Shown here in pieces: positions 11,101-23,420 of a DNA stretch of 64,000 nucleotides. The notes beneath the pieces are model-generated. The model did no database searches, was not told the DNA's origin, and saw nothing but the letters and a program-made list of their open reading frames with translations. This DNA comes from Fomes fomentarius (lineage: Eukaryota; Basidiomycota; Agaricomycetes; Polyporales; Polyporaceae): NCBI GenBank assembly GCA_022606135.1, contig JABYQN010000019.1, forward strand, positions 186,001 through 250,000, in the 5' to 3' direction. Both the position numbers and the translations under genes were made by a program. Within the stretch, counting starts at the first letter, position 1; the number at the start of each line of letters is the position of its first letter.

Positions 11101-14100
11101 TCGCTACGCCCAGCCAGATAACCTCACCCTCGTGTCGCCGAAGCTGGCAGAAGACCTCGCCGATCGCAGTTCTCCCCAGCGCCAGCACCTGATCGACTTC
11201 TTCCGTGCCCTCGCGGTTTGCCACAGCGTCCTTGCCGAGCGTCCTAGGGAGCAGCCTTACAAGCTCACGTACAAGGCCGAGTCCCCGGACGAAGCGGCCC
11301 TTGTCGCCGCTGCGCGGGATGTCGGGTTCCCATTCGTGAACAAGTCCAAGGACGCAATCGACATCGAGGTGATGGGCCAGCCTGAGCGCTACATCCCGCT
11401 GCAGCTGCTCGAGTTCAACTCGACGCGGAAGCGGATGAGTGTCATCGTGCGCAACCCGCAAGGACAGATCGTACTGTACTGCAAGGGCGCCGACAGCGTC
11501 ATCTACCAGCGCCTGGCGGCGAACCACGACCCGGAGTTGAAGGCGGGTACCATGCGCGACATGGAGGCCTTCGCCAACGGTGGTCTTCGTACGTTGTGCA
11601 TTGCGTACCGGAACATGAGCGAGCAGGAGTACGTGGATTTCGTCCGGGTGTACGAGGCTGCGGCAAATTCGATCACCGACCGTGATGAGGAGATCGACAA
11701 GGCGAACGAGACCGTCGAGCACTCGCTGACGATTCTGGGTGCGACGGCGTTGGAAGACAAGCTGCAGGAGGGTGTTCCGGAGGCCATCGAGACTCTTCAT
11801 AGGGCTGGCATCAAGCTCTGGATTTTGACAGGTACGTCACCCCTCGCCGTCGAGATGTCGTGATGGCACTGACAATACTGACAATGATCGGTTAGGCGAC
11901 AAGGTACAGACGGCTATCGAGATTGGTGAATGAACTCTGCATGGCACGATGTGCGACGACCTGTATTGAACGTATGCGTATTTTCACAGGTTTCAGTTGC
12001 AACCTGCTCAAGAGCGACATGGACATCATGATCCTGTCGGCGGACTCGCAGGAGGCCACGCGCCTGCAGATCGAGGGCGGGCTGAACAAGATTGCGTCCG
12101 TCTTAGGTCCACCGTCGATGGACCCCTCGCGACGTGGCTTTGTCCCTGGGGCGCAGGCTGCATTCGCGGTTGTCATCGACGGTGACACGCTGCGACATGC
12201 GCTGCACCCGGACCTCAAGCAGCTGTTCCTGACGCTGTCGACTCAGTGTGAGACCGTCGTTTGTTGTCGTGTGTCTCCCGCCCAGAAGGCTCTGGTCGTG
12301 AACTTGGTACGTTCGCTGATCACGACGATTTTGGGGCACGTTGCTGACGGTTCGCGCAGGTTAAGGAAGGGCGGAACGCGATGACACTTTCTATTGGTGA
12401 CGGCGCGAACGACGTCGCTATGATCCAGGAGGCCAACATCGGTTGTGGTCTTCTCGGACACGAGGGTTCGCAAGCTGCCATGTCTGCAGACTACGCGTTT
12501 GGCCAGTTCCGGTTCCTGACGAAGTTGTTGCTCGTCCATGGTCGTTGGTCCTACCAGCGTGTTGCGGACATGCATGCGAACTTCTTCTACAAGGTATGTC
12601 TGTGTGTCATTGATGCAGAATGCGCTACTAACAATCGAACAGAACGTCATTTGGACATTCGCCATGTTCTGGTTCATGCTCTACAACAGCTTCGACGCGA
12701 CATACCTCTACCAGTACACGTTCATCCTGCTTTACAATCTTATCTTCACGTCCCTACCCGTTATCACCCTCGGAGGTATGAAGTCTTCCTTCATATAACC
12801 ACTGTGACACATTCTAACGCCCGTCTGCAGCATTCGACCAGGATCTCAATGCGAAGGCAGCACTCGCTTTCCCTCAGCTCTACATTCGTGGCATCCGCGG
12901 TCTAGAGTACACGCGCCTCAAGTTCTGGATGTACATGTTGGACGGTTTGTACCAGTCCGCCATCGTCTTCTTCATTCCGTACTTTGTCTGGACGCTTAAT
13001 CCGGCTATCTCGTGGAACGGGAAATCGATCGAGTCACTCGCGGATTTCGGTACTACTGTCTCCGTCGCTGCCATCATTTGTGCGAACACATACGTCGGCA
13101 TGAACACCCATTAGTGCGTACCTTCGTCTCTCCTCGCTTTTCGCTTTGGATGTTGCTGACCAACGCTTCGTAGTTGGACTGTCATCACATGGATCATCGT
13201 CATCGGTTCGTCCGTGGTCATGTTGGGATGGATCGCGATATACTCGCTGTTCACGAGCATCGACTTCGTGGACGAGGTTGTCATCCTCTTCGGAACGATT
13301 ACCTTCTGGGTGTCCGTCGTTCTCTCGGTTGTTATCGCTCTCGGTACGTATCTGCAGCCGTGTTTTGTCCAATGTGCTCACCAAGTCCATAGGTCCTCGC
13401 TTCCTGGTCAAGTTCATCAAGAGCACGTACATGCCACTTGACAGGGATATCGTGCGGGAAATGTGGGTTCTGGGCGACCTCAAGGACCGACTTGGTATAC
13501 AGCACAGACGGCAACGCAAGCATGAGCAGCTCGAGCAAGCGCCTATCTTCCACCAGCCTCACTATCGTTCCGAGTCTGAGATTAGCCAGGCCGAAGACGA
13601 TTACACGCCTGTGGTAGGGTACACTCCAGGGCCTCCTCGTACGCCTGCATCGGATGGCTCTCCACGGCCGACAGCACCGCTCATGGCTGGAGAATCACCG
13701 CGACCCGAGGTGCTGGAGCCAGAACACAGAGTCTCTCCTGTCTCTTCTCCCACACCGTCTGATCGCCATCAAGTCGCCGGTAGTCCAGCGGGGCACAGGC
13801 TCTCGTACTATTCTGTCTCTAATCTCCCAGCACCTTCGCCGTTACCAGAAGTCAACAGATACCACGATTATACCCGGGATTCTGCAGCGCGCAGTATGCG
13901 AACAACATACGGCATGGAGCCTCCTATGTCAGCAGTCTCACATTCTTCCGTTACCTACAACCCACCACCTGCCTCTCCAACGCACCTATCACCACCGTCA
14001 TCCGCGACGCTTCAAGTTCCTGGGATGCGCCAGCAGCAACAGCAGCAACGTGCGGTGTCACCAGCCGAACAATACGAGATGCGGGTACGATCACCCGTGG

Positions 14101-14339
14101 AGCAGTGGGCCGGTTATCCTCAGGAGCCGCCAGGGTCTGCTCACGCCATACATACCCCCATGGCGACGGAGGACTCGTACATGACCGCGCGGGATGAATA
14201 TGAAGGGTACGAGGGCTACGAGGGCTATGCTCCCCCCTCGGCCAATTTGCAACAACAGAACGAATACCAGCATCAGCACCAGCAAGAAGAGTCTTGGCGG
14301 AGTAGTACATACTCGTACTCTGGACCACACGCGATATAG
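8194..14339 (+). CDS. P4-type ATPase, phospholipid flippase (Dnf1/Dnf2-like)
   Basis: Twelve exons joined in phase: 8194-8557, 8608-8659, 9362-9402, 9462-10650, 10702-11831, 11896-11925, 11990-12306, 12360-12593, 12643-12775, 12831-13113, 13174-13343, 13393-14339; 1,629 residues. Diagnostic motifs: [20 protein letters not shown] before TM1, [13 protein letters not shown] (actuator), PISLY in TM4 (P4-specific), [10 protein letters not shown] with phosphorylated Asp at about residue 613, [11 protein letters not shown] (nucleotide domain), and [13 protein letters not shown] at about 1053. The C-terminal tail (about 250 residues) is Pro/Ser/Gln-rich, probably disordered and regulatory. These enzymes move phospholipids from the outer to the cytosolic leaflet of plasma membrane and late Golgi, with a Cdc50-family subunit. 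The intron after exon 2 is 702 nt while all others are about 50-65 nt. Confidence 0.95.
8660..9361 (+). other. Unusually long intron 2 of the P4-ATPase
   Basis: The donor GTGAGT at 8660 and acceptor CCACAG at 9361 join an exon ending FRR to one beginning VANLYFLA, the conserved flippase reading, so the splice is forced by the protein. The 702 nt contain no recognisable gene on either strand. An old insertion is possible but no clear terminal repeats were seen. Confidence 0.7.
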
Positions 14340-15569
14340 CCTTCGCCGGCCGGTTTCGTTGTCGTCATCTCCTATCTTCTTGTCTGGTGTCTGGTGTCGC
14401 GCGTGTTGTTCGAGCTCTGTGTGACATTAATACGTGTGCTACTACTTTCTTGCGATGCGGATCGCATGTACGGCTCGGCGGTGGGTGCGCTATGGGTTTG
14501 CATATTGCACAGTCGGACTGTTCTCCACTTCGCTTTATTTATGGTTGCTTGTTCCCGCTGCTATCGACTCTCCTTTCATTCTCCCTCTCCTCTCCTCTCC
14601 TCTCCTCTCCTCACCCCCGGATGCCTGGATCCCCAAGCTACGACGAGCTGACATGTGTCCCCCGCTTCACTCCTTCCCTTTCTCTTTCTCGCGGAACGGC
14701 GTATCCTTTTTGTTTAGAAGTAGAACGAACATCATTAACCTGACTTATTGTGCATAATGACATTAGTAGCAACACCAGTAGCAACACCGGGCTTTGTGGC
14801 GAATTTGAAACAATTTTTGAATAAGAGCATGAGCCGGAAGTCATAGTGCATCTCAATGATGATGATCTTGTCCTCCTAGGTTGCCATTATGGCGCAACGA
14901 CTTCCCATGCTATGCGACTTCTCCCAAAGTGAGAGTCACTGAATGCTGTGTCTACGTCTCATCCAGAAGTACTACACAACCCCACACATGGACCTTTTTG
15001 GCCCCCTTATCAAGATGTCAAGAGAAAATCCACGGGGTTTCTCAGCACCATCATCTACTTCTCGGCCGACTTCTGGTTTTCTGCCACAATAACGAAGTGC
15101 CAAGTGTAACGAGCAGCAGTTGCTCCGCTTGGGGCTCATGCGTTATATATAACCACACAGACGGCGCGCCCGGGCGCGATGAGCACGGCGGATAACATAA
15201 TCAGCATGTGGACTCGACTGGATCAGCAGACGAATGGGTTCTTTCATCAGGGAATTATAAAAAACCGGGCTGGGGCGGGGCGGGCGCGTTGTCGCCCTTG
15301 TCGCTGTAGCTGGTTGGGAGGGTATGCCCGGGTGAGAGGTGGCTGGTCGTGTTTGGCAATGCGATATGATATAGTACCCGATACTGGATACTCAATGCTT
15401 GATACTCGGTATTCGATGTGATGTCCGCTTGTATTGTGCCTCATGTCGTGGTCTGTCGTTCTGTTATCGTGCTACTCACATGTTGTGTAAGTATTTCCTA
15501 GCTCCGTTCCTGGCTTGATATGTATGAGACAAAACTACGATGATATATCCCAACTCAAGTACTTACGTC
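14340..15569. other. Intergenic region with pyrimidine-rich tract
   Basis: Between the ends of the convergent P4-ATPase (+) and F-box (-) genes. It contains a CTCTC-rich tract at about 14,575-14,615 and a degenerate GATACT repeat at 15,370-15,420. No supported gene. Confidence 0.5.
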
Positions 15570-17536
15570 CTATCGGGATACAGCTTTGATGCGTACTCGC
15601 TCTACGAGTGTCCCAAAGCTACTCGCCAATTGCTGCTCTAGCTCAGATGTGATATCCTGAATCCAAGCTGCGTCCTCAAGGGAAGCTGGGGCGACCTCTA
15701 TGTATATGCACAAATCTTGAAGCGGGGGTAAGGGCGGAATCCTCATCTTCAAGCACTTGGCGGTGTTCATGCAGTACTCGCGCGTCTCCCGTACCCCGTA
15801 TGGTGCCCAGGTCCTGCGATCTTCGGTCTCGTTCCGTCTCCGAGCATTGTGCATCTGAATCTCCGTCGGTCCCGGCCAGTTACGAGGGCGATGAGGAAGT
15901 GGAAAATACGTCCGCCAAAGGATATTCAAGGAGCGCAGTTTGGGACACGGGTATCCTCCATCCGTGTCTCGCGGCGTGCTGAGTGCAAGAAACACGTCTA
16001 GGTTGCAGCTGATAAGATGGGATATGGGTGCGCCCTCGTCCGGGAAGGCTAGGTGCGTGAGAGAGGGGAAGCTGTTCAAGAGGACGGCGAGGTCCTTCTC
16101 CCCGTTCCCATATAAACCAATACTGAGGCTGGTGACGGCGTGCGACGAAGAGAACATGTCGGCAATCTGCGCGGTACATGTTATCTGGCGATCTTGCGGG
16201 TAGCGGGGTCGAGTGGACATGTGCAGCATTCGAGTGTCGCCGACGAAGGTCTCCAGCACTATGCCTTGCAAAAGGTGGAAAGAAACGCGGTCAGCGCCGT
16301 TTATTGCGCGGTGCGTGCGGGTCGGACCGGGAAGTTGGAAATCCTCCAAGGAGGAGAGCACTATGGTTGCTGTGTCTGGGAGCTTGAAGAGCGAAAGGAT
16401 GGCTAACGCAAGTGCAGAGTCCCAGTTGACTTGCAGCATCCGCAGAGAAGGAACGTCAATAACGGTCCCCACGAGTGATGGTGGCAAGATCGTGGTGGAC
16501 GTAGGCGATATCGGAAAATTGCATGTGATGACTAGGGACCGTAGATTGGGACATTGTGTAAGTCCTTGGAGAATCGAATCCCTCCCTGTAGCAGTCCGGT
16601 ATGACTGAGAGACTAATTCAACGTCACGAAGAGAAGGGCCGGCGAGATGCGGGGTGAAGCACCCGGGGGGAATTCGGAGGGTATGGAGATGACGAAGACA
16701 GACATCGGAAGGAATGGCCCAACCATACCAGGGTGTGACTTCGAGCCGCTGGAGCATTGGCATCGCAGTAGCCAGTAAGCGGTTCACAACGGGATCATCC
16801 GTGCATTCCTCAGTTGTCACCTCCAATTCGATGATCCGGTGTGCATGGGGAATGATGGCGTCCACAAGACGTTCGGGGCATCGATACAACGAGAGCGACA
16901 GCGCGCGGTTGCACGAATGCTGCAGGGCCATCTCGTAAAGGCGCAACCTGCGCGCCGAAAGGTGAGTGACATCGTGTCGCGTTGCCAGCATACTTGCCCA
17001 AAATTCTGTGGCTTGCAGGAGAAGAGTGCGCCAAAAGCGACAGATTCTGAAGAGCTTCGGATACGATACCCCGCGGCGGCGACTGCGATGTGCGGTTGGG
17101 CCCAACATCGCGAAGATGGACATGAGGAGTTCAGCCGGTAAGTAGCGGTTGATTGGGGCTGCCGTGTTGTATAAAGTGCGAAGAGCGCGTACGCGTGATT
17201 TGAGCTCATCCACGCCGAGGGTGGAAATACCCGTGGGGTCTTCTTCTTCAGCGTGACCCGCATTGGCGGTCGGACTCGAAGTATCATGAGTCTCATCGGA
17301 GAATGTATAGAATTCTAGAGAACAGGGTGATTATCAGTTCCCTGTCGCATGTTGTAGGATTTTGTAGGAGCACCTTTCCGTAGAGACTCCTGTCTCTGTC
17401 TCACAGCAGCTATGCGCTTTCGATAATCAGCGACCCGAGACATACACCAGGTCTGTAGGGTCGCAGGGTCGATACATTTAACAGCCTCGATGTCTTCTTC
17501 AGGAAGGCAAGATCCCTCAAGTACATCGTGATGCAT
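15570..17536 (-). CDS. F-box domain protein
   Basis: Two exons, 17536-17374 and 17314-15570 (59-nt intron; donor GTGCTC is weak but the phase fits); 635 residues. The first exon carries a charged, helix-prone segment (YRKRIAAVRQRQESLRK), as often found before the F-box in mushroom F-box proteins. The F-box-like motif follows at about residues 110-160 (INRYLPAELLMSIFAMLGP, later ICRFWRTLLLQATEFWASM). The remainder has leucine-rich segments resembling degenerate repeats. Likely an SCF substrate receptor; not obviously a close copy of the F-box protein at 4.6 kb. Confidence 0.8.
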
Positions 17537-17977
17537 CTTGCAGGACTGTGGCAGCGACGGGTCGGAGGCTCACACGATGTGAGGAGGTCGAACTCGAGCG
17601 AGTCAGACTATTAGTATGAGTCAAGCTAGTCAAGCGCGGCAGCTAACTTCTCAGGTTCGAGTCATAGGCGCCTCAATCCGGATGCCCGGGCCGCTCTCAT
17701 ATCCGGGATTCAATCGACTCAAATGACCGGGGCTCTATGGGTAACGAGTTGGCAAGTCGATGACCTCTACTCAGCCATGTCGCTCTTTTTATCCTGCTTC
17801 TGATATCATCATGGTACTGGAATCCGACACGCCGCGGTCACGCGGGTGCGGTGATGATCATTCAAAACAGCGACTTTCATCACCCGCAAGTTTTGTTCAA
17901 ATCTGTGCTTCAAACACGGGCGCATTAGCCTGAGGCTGAGCTCACACAGTGCATGCCATTAAATAGATTACAACAAA

Positions 17978-18729
17978 CTACTCGCTACGCCAAGGGTATT
18001 CCAGACCGATCTTCTCTGCTACTGAGATATCGACGTCAGAGAGTACATATTTTGCAGGTGTGTTGGTTCGCTTCGCATGTTCGAAGTCGACCACACGCAT
18101 CGTGTAGATCCGATTGGTGTAGGGCGAAGGCTCGCCCCGCAAACCGGGGGGAGAGGCAGGAGCCTCCAAGTGGTTGCGCACGTGCCAGTCCTGATAGTAT
18201 ACCCTAAATTGGACGAGATCGCTATGCATATCGTACAGTTCCTGTCTAAAGCACGAATGAAGTCAGTCGACCTGACGGTTATGGGTCGGTATGTGAACTC
18301 ACGTCATCTCTCTGGTAGGTGTGCTCCAATCAGTGTTGATAATGTCACCGAGCCTTTCGAGTAGGAGAATGTTCAAACTTGCGCATGGGTTCGGCATCTG
18401 GAAGATGTCGAGCCTGTCGGGCGTCCGTAGCCAATCAATGGCATTGAAGTCATCCCAGGGCCGTATTGCCGTCTCGAGGTGATTCACCACGGCGCGAAAA
18501 TACCCATAACAGCGAGCGGTGACCACGCCTTGAAGAGATTCCAAGTCGCGGTACATTCTAGCTTCCTGAGCCAGTTTCCGTCCCTCTCGTTCGGATGCAA
18601 CTTTGATGACTAGCGGAGGAACGTAGAACGGCAGGGAGTTTGCATTGGTAGCGGTGACTGCGTATACCGATCCCCTGTCATTCGATGACAGTAGGTCAGA
18701 TACCTCGAGATGTAGCTCCTTGTTACCCT
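17978..18729 (-). pseudogene. Kinase-like protein, 5' end missing
   Basis: Two joined exons, 18729-18303 and 18245-17978 (57-nt intron, frame continuous), about 231 residues. Kinase-fold signatures: VIKV (Lys of beta-3), an EAxMYRDLE helix, LLLERLGD (hinge region), YYQDWHVRNHL (the catalytic-loop D.H.RN version seen in many fungal kinase-like proteins), and VVDFEHA (in place of DFG). The glycine-rich loop region is short. The first exon begins at an acceptor (CCTGCAG). A fitting donor at 18797 leads upstream into a frame with a stop and no Met, so no start codon is evident. Either the gene has lost its 5' end or an exon was missed. The orphan gene at 18821 (+) begins where the missing exon would lie. 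Confidence 0.6.
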
Positions 18730-18820
18730 CTGCAGGCAAGCATGAAGGAGGCAGCGCAGACAGTGTCGTTATTGATATCAGTCGATTTATGACTCACTGT
18801 GTGCTGAACTATGTATTTAG

Positions 18821-19505
18821 ATGCGCTACGACTCCAACACCCTTCTGAGGAACTTGGGGCAAATGCTTGATGTGCCCCAGAACATTGATCCGTGGCAAGT
18901 TTACCAAAATTTCATTTGGCCTAGGGTATCATTCCCAACCAGGGCGACTCATCTCACAAGCTCTCGTAAAGCAGCTGGCGAGCCAGACGGGATGTTGATG
19001 AAACACACAGTCAAGCTCCGCGGTTTGAACAACCAGCAGATTGAAAGCTGTATACACGGTTATAACCTCTGCTACGAGATCAAGACCTTCTGGGCTGTTC
19101 CAACCTCAGTGTATCAGGGAATTTGCTCCCCTGTGGCGACCAATCACAACGGTGAATTTTGGCAAAATTCTAGCAGGAAGCCAGTAACATTGGCGAAGCA
19201 GGTGATTGCATTGGCCGCTCCTCGGTGATCTAGTATCCGTTACTAATGTTTGAAACTTTGAGTTGCAGATCTGGGGTGAGCATGTGTTCTACGGAAGTCA
19301 CTGGGGATATTCATGCAACGGAAAGGCCGTTATAACTTACGTCAAATTGGATGCCAACACAATGGTTTTCGGAGACCCTATAGACTGGGAGGACGAGAAT
19401 TTGCACCAAATCCTGTTCGGACTGTGTTGTGCTAGCATCGACGAGAGTAGTCGCCCTGTAGGATTTCGTCACCTCATGTGCGAGGGATCGCATACCAACT
19501 TCTAA
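18821..19505 (+). CDS. Hypothetical protein, two exons
   Basis: Exons 18821-19201 and 19269-19505 (67-nt intron, GTGATT to TTGCAG), giving 205 residues from ATG to stop with a phase-0 junction (AKQ/IWGEH). The composition is protein-like with many aromatics in the second half, but no domain is recognised. It is head-to-head with, and only about 90 bp from, the truncated kinase-like gene. Confidence rests only on splice-frame continuity. Confidence 0.45.
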
Positions 19506-20299
19506 AATAAGGCTGCGACGTCTTTTACTCGTGCACTTAGTACTGTACATACATACCTTCTGGGAATGATATCTTCGGTATAACACTGCATACCTCGATC
19601 CCATATAACTTCGAGAACTTACTAAGAGGGGGTCATATTGGCAAACGAGTGCGCTCAGGTGAGCTCGTAAGGCTGAGATTGATATCCGTAGGCAAGTCGT
19701 TAATGATAGCGACTCAGGATATTCATGGCATTGCCACTCAAGCCCATCCAGGGTCGACTGCAGGTCGTGGATGATGAGCGCCTGCGTTCTCGGTGGGTAT
19801 AATTTGAATGAGCAGAGTGGGAGGATGGGCTAGACTAGATTCACGCAATCGAGCAAGAGGCCGGAGATGCAGAGCTAAGGGTAGAAACGATTCGGGTGAT
19901 GGAGGGTCGTCGAGGACTGACATCGCAGAAGACGGCCCCGTTCTTTCTATCTTTTCAACGAGAAGAAAGACGATGACCAACGAAACAATTTCTGTAGTTG
20001 TGAGGACATCTCCGCGGAATCCGATTGAAAAATCATGAGAAGATGGTACCTGCTTCCATAGCGGGCTATGAATTAATCAGTGGTCGCGTGCGCGGCGACC
20101 GCACCGAGATTATATAGTACATTACAACATTACATTCTTTTGATACGATAACAAGTTGGCTACATGAGGGCGTGAGAAGCAAAACGGTACATACAGTCTG
20201 GGGTCATACGTGCATACCATTCAGCAAGGATACATGACAGCAAAGAAGTCGACAACATGATTGATCAGGCCAGATGTCCATTGAGTCCATGGTCTCAAC
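19506..20299. other. Intergenic, no gene seen
   Basis: About 0.8 kb between the orphan gene and the metacaspase stop codon. Only short unsupported open frames. Confidence 0.5.
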
Positions 20300-22737
20300 T
20301 CAGAAGATAAACTTCAACGTCGTATCCTGAAGTACACCGGTACCCATATCAGCGCTCGCTTGGCCGGACTCCCCAACAATCATAGCACACTTACGATCCG
20401 GTGGGAGCTCGAGAGCTGCGCCTTCTGGCTGTACTTCTTCTTGAGGATGACGCGGATGGAGCGCAGAAGCTCTTGGTACGTCTGGTTCGGGTTCTGTTCT
20501 GTATGTCGTGCATTGCGCGTCAGCACCATCATGGATGTGACGTCATTCACGCAATTGGAACTCACGTAGCGACGTCATGAACGCCTGCAACAGTAAATCG
20601 CATGAGCGAGCATGTCGGGGAAGACCAGATAAGAGAGAATAAACGCACGTAGCTCATCGCACCCGTAGCGGTGCCATCTTCCCAGGTGTCCGCACTCGTC
20701 TGCGAGTCTTTACATCCACTCCACGTAATCTGTGCAAAGAAAACACCTGAATTAGAACTGCTCACAAGCTTGATAGAGCGGAGGGAGAGTGACGCACGAC
20801 GTCTGCTGGCGTAGACTTGTAGTCAAACCACTTGGGCTTGACTTGGCTGCCTTTGACACGTCCGTCGGACGAATACTGCAAACCGGTACCGTGAGCTGTC
20901 TGCGCACGATGTGAGCACGGGCGGACTCACAAGGTACGGAACATCTGTATGGGGGACGTCAGTCAAGGTTCTGCGCCCGGTCATATAATGCACAATGCTT
21001 ACCAAGCGCAGAACCAGAGTGACACGACTGGATGCAACGAGATTAGTAACATGGACTCAATGAATACGACGAAGACGTTTGCGACGTACGTCGAAGAGGG
21101 CCTGAAGAGTAAGTCAGCACTCAGGACTTGAGCAAGAGAACATGTGACGTACTGTCAGGCGGCATCCGATCGGGAGCTTCTTCACCTGATGTATGAAGCA
21201 GTCAGAATCGCTCAGAGGCCTCCAAGTAAGTGTGCTAACCATGATGGTGTGCATCAACTGGCAAAAATGTTAGAATGCGCCAGTCCCATGCGTCATGATA
21301 TACAATAGCGCAAGACTCACGTCGTCATCGATGTAACCCGCTTGCTTATGGTCAAGAGGAAAGATGACTACAGCGGGACACAGGTGAGCGCTGTCCTGGG
21401 AGAGGGAAAAGCTGATTAACCTTCATCATATCCGTCAATCTCATCTCCATTGCGGTCCGGGACTTGACCACCATGACCGGAGTCTGACAAACTACTGTAA
21501 GCCACATACGATCAGCTCCGACGATCTCTCAGAGTGCGCTCACAGTGGAAAAAGAGCGAATCGTTCGGCTGGGCGTCCTTGACAAGCCAGTGCATCGCAT
21601 CAAGGATATTCACGCGCGTCGGCTTCGAGCGCGAGTCTTGTGCGTCATCCGTCAAGATCACGATATCTTCCTTCTTGTACCCATGCCTCCGCAGGAAGTT
21701 GCGTACGTTGCGCGCATCGTTCACGCAGCCGTATAGCTCGTTCGGCAGACCCTTGTAGTTGATTCCGATCTAACGCCGAGTCGTGAGTACACCAAGACTC
21801 TGGCAACGGCTCGGAGCCCAAGAGGGCCCAATACAGAGCGGCGAAAGTACACGTACACAAAGCGCTTTCTTTCTCCCGGTACACCTGGAGTACTGGAAGT
21901 AGTGATGGCGGCCTTGGCCATCAGGCGCAACAGGCTGGAGGTGCTGTACGGCAACGGGATTGAGACGATGAGGCTCTGATAGATTCAGATAGTGCGGGTC
22001 AATATCCGCCTGGCACGTAGGCCGCTGCGCAAGTTAACCACTTACTGGTAATCTTGACAGGCACATTACTCGTGATCTTGATGGGTGTGCTGCTGCTGTG
22101 ATGATGTCCGGATGGTCGTGCTGAAGGACTGTGGCTGTGGCTGTGAGAGTGCGAGTGCGAATGCGAATGCGAGTGCGAGTGCGAGTGACGACGATTGCTG
22201 CTGTAGTGCACGTCGAGGTGAACTGCGCCATTCGCAATGGGACCCCGAGGAACTGGGGCAGAACTGGGACCTGGGGCTACGGCCCACGGTCTAGAGAGGT
22301 CAGTCAGTTAGGGCTTAGCCATTTTCCTTTGCATCAATCGTACCCTGTCTCTTCAAAGTATCTGCCTTGCACGTCAGCTTTAGTTTCAATAGAAGAGCAG
22401 ATGATCTGAACACACGGGGAGCTGTAAGAACTTCCGTACTCGGCCGGAGCGCCGATTGGCATGAAAGGCGCAGGGGGCGGGCCTGAGTGCTGCGGGGCAG
22501 CGAATCCGCCCGGACTGAAGAAGGACGGGGCACACATGAGTGTCGAAGACAAGCACTGTGCACTAGGCAGACTCACGGAGCGGGGAACCTGTTATACATC
22601 GACTGGTAAGCGAGCGATCCGCGGGTCGCACCGAGAAGCACTCACGGGGGTGCTGGGGATATTGCACGAGAATGCTGGGTGTAGTATGGAGGCGAACCCT
22701 GCCCATTGCTCGTACCTCCGCTGAAATCCCACATCAT
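20300..22737 (-). CDS. Metacaspase (type I, Yca1/Mca1-like)
   Basis: Nineteen exons joined in phase: 22737-22646, 22588-22577, 22514-22416, 22361-22344, 22290-22046, 21975-21857, 21769-21544, 21483-21421, 21367-21321, 21257-21240, 21185-21153, 21101-21090, 21027-21003, 20944-20931, 20875-20798, 20729-20649, 20584-20566, 20498-20395, 20326-20300; 443 residues. The N-terminal prodomain is Pro/Gly-rich with a (His-Ser)n repeat at about residues 110-127. The p20 core starts at KKALCIGINYKG. The catalytic pair is His ([20 protein letters not shown], about H274) and Cys ([12 protein letters not shown], about C330). The p10 part has [12 protein letters not shown] and GAMSYAF. It is an Arg/Lys-specific cysteine protease tied to stress and protein quality control. 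Micro-exons of 12, 12, 14, 18 and 18 nt are forced by the conserved protein, except the N-terminal ones, which rest on phase alone. Confidence 0.93.
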
Positions 22738-22884
22738 CTTGGATAAGCTTGTGCTGTTGGCGAGAGATGGAGAAGGAGCGTAAGGGGCGGAACTAGGAAT
22801 GCAGGCGGTGGCAGTTGAACACGGTAAGCTTATAAGGCGCGACGCGGCGCTGGAGCGGGGCGACTCGGCCTGAGTGCTTGGCAA

Positions 22885-23420
22885 TTATGGAGAAGACGAT
22901 GCCGAGGGGTCGGCGCCGGACGTGAGCGGTGACTCGTGTGACAGAGGTTCGCGTCTCGGGACCACAAGGCTGTCCAGCGAACGGATCCAAGAATGGGCAA
23001 CAAGGTACACGTGAGTGGATATTCTTGTGTGGTAGCAAATGAGCTCACGTACGAAGCTGCCTCGAGGCGATGAAGGACAAGTAATGGCCGGAAGATACAA
23101 TGAGGATGAGGAGACCTTGGATCCGTCTAGCGTCAGACTCGATTTGAGCCGCGGGTGTGGCGGAACTGCGGTTGGGAAGCGCTTGGTACCTTAGCGCGCC
23201 TGGTAGGTGTTTCCCACACATACACCACTTACTAGTCAGGAACAACAGTATCTTGACCAGCAGTCGAACTTGAAAACGGATCTTCCCGTACTTGAGTTGC
23301 AAGAGATACGTTGGCAAGGATAGATAGTGGAACAAGCTCACTAGTCGTAGTCACGATAGTTCTTCCCAGTTTAGCTGACTTCGAATTCTCTTCAGGTCGG
23401 CGAACTGGTCTAATCTTGAC
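22885..23420 (-). CDS. Hypothetical multi-exon gene (3' part)
   Basis: Three exons join in frame: about 23420-23233, 23165-23049 and 22969-22885 (introns 67 and 79 nt), ending with a Ser/Pro-rich tail and a stop at 22885. The second exon includes a hydrophobic stretch (IQGLLILIVSSGHYLSF), so a membrane protein is possible. Upstream exons probably continue to about 23.9 kb (an open stretch at 23,910-23,588 ends at a good donor), but their junctions and the start codon could not be settled. No family recognised. Confidence 0.4.

Noticed and set aside
15570..17213. F-box gene starting at a GTG codon at 17,213
   Set aside because: The frame stays open upstream to a splice acceptor, and a first exon with ATG at 17,536 joins in phase.
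17640..17665. Possible tRNA because of GGTTCGAGTC
   Set aside because: No acceptor, D or anticodon arms can be formed around it.
22130..22195. CRISPR-like or satellite array at the GCGAGT repeats
   Set aside because: In-frame (His-Ser) codons of the metacaspase prodomain; no spacers.
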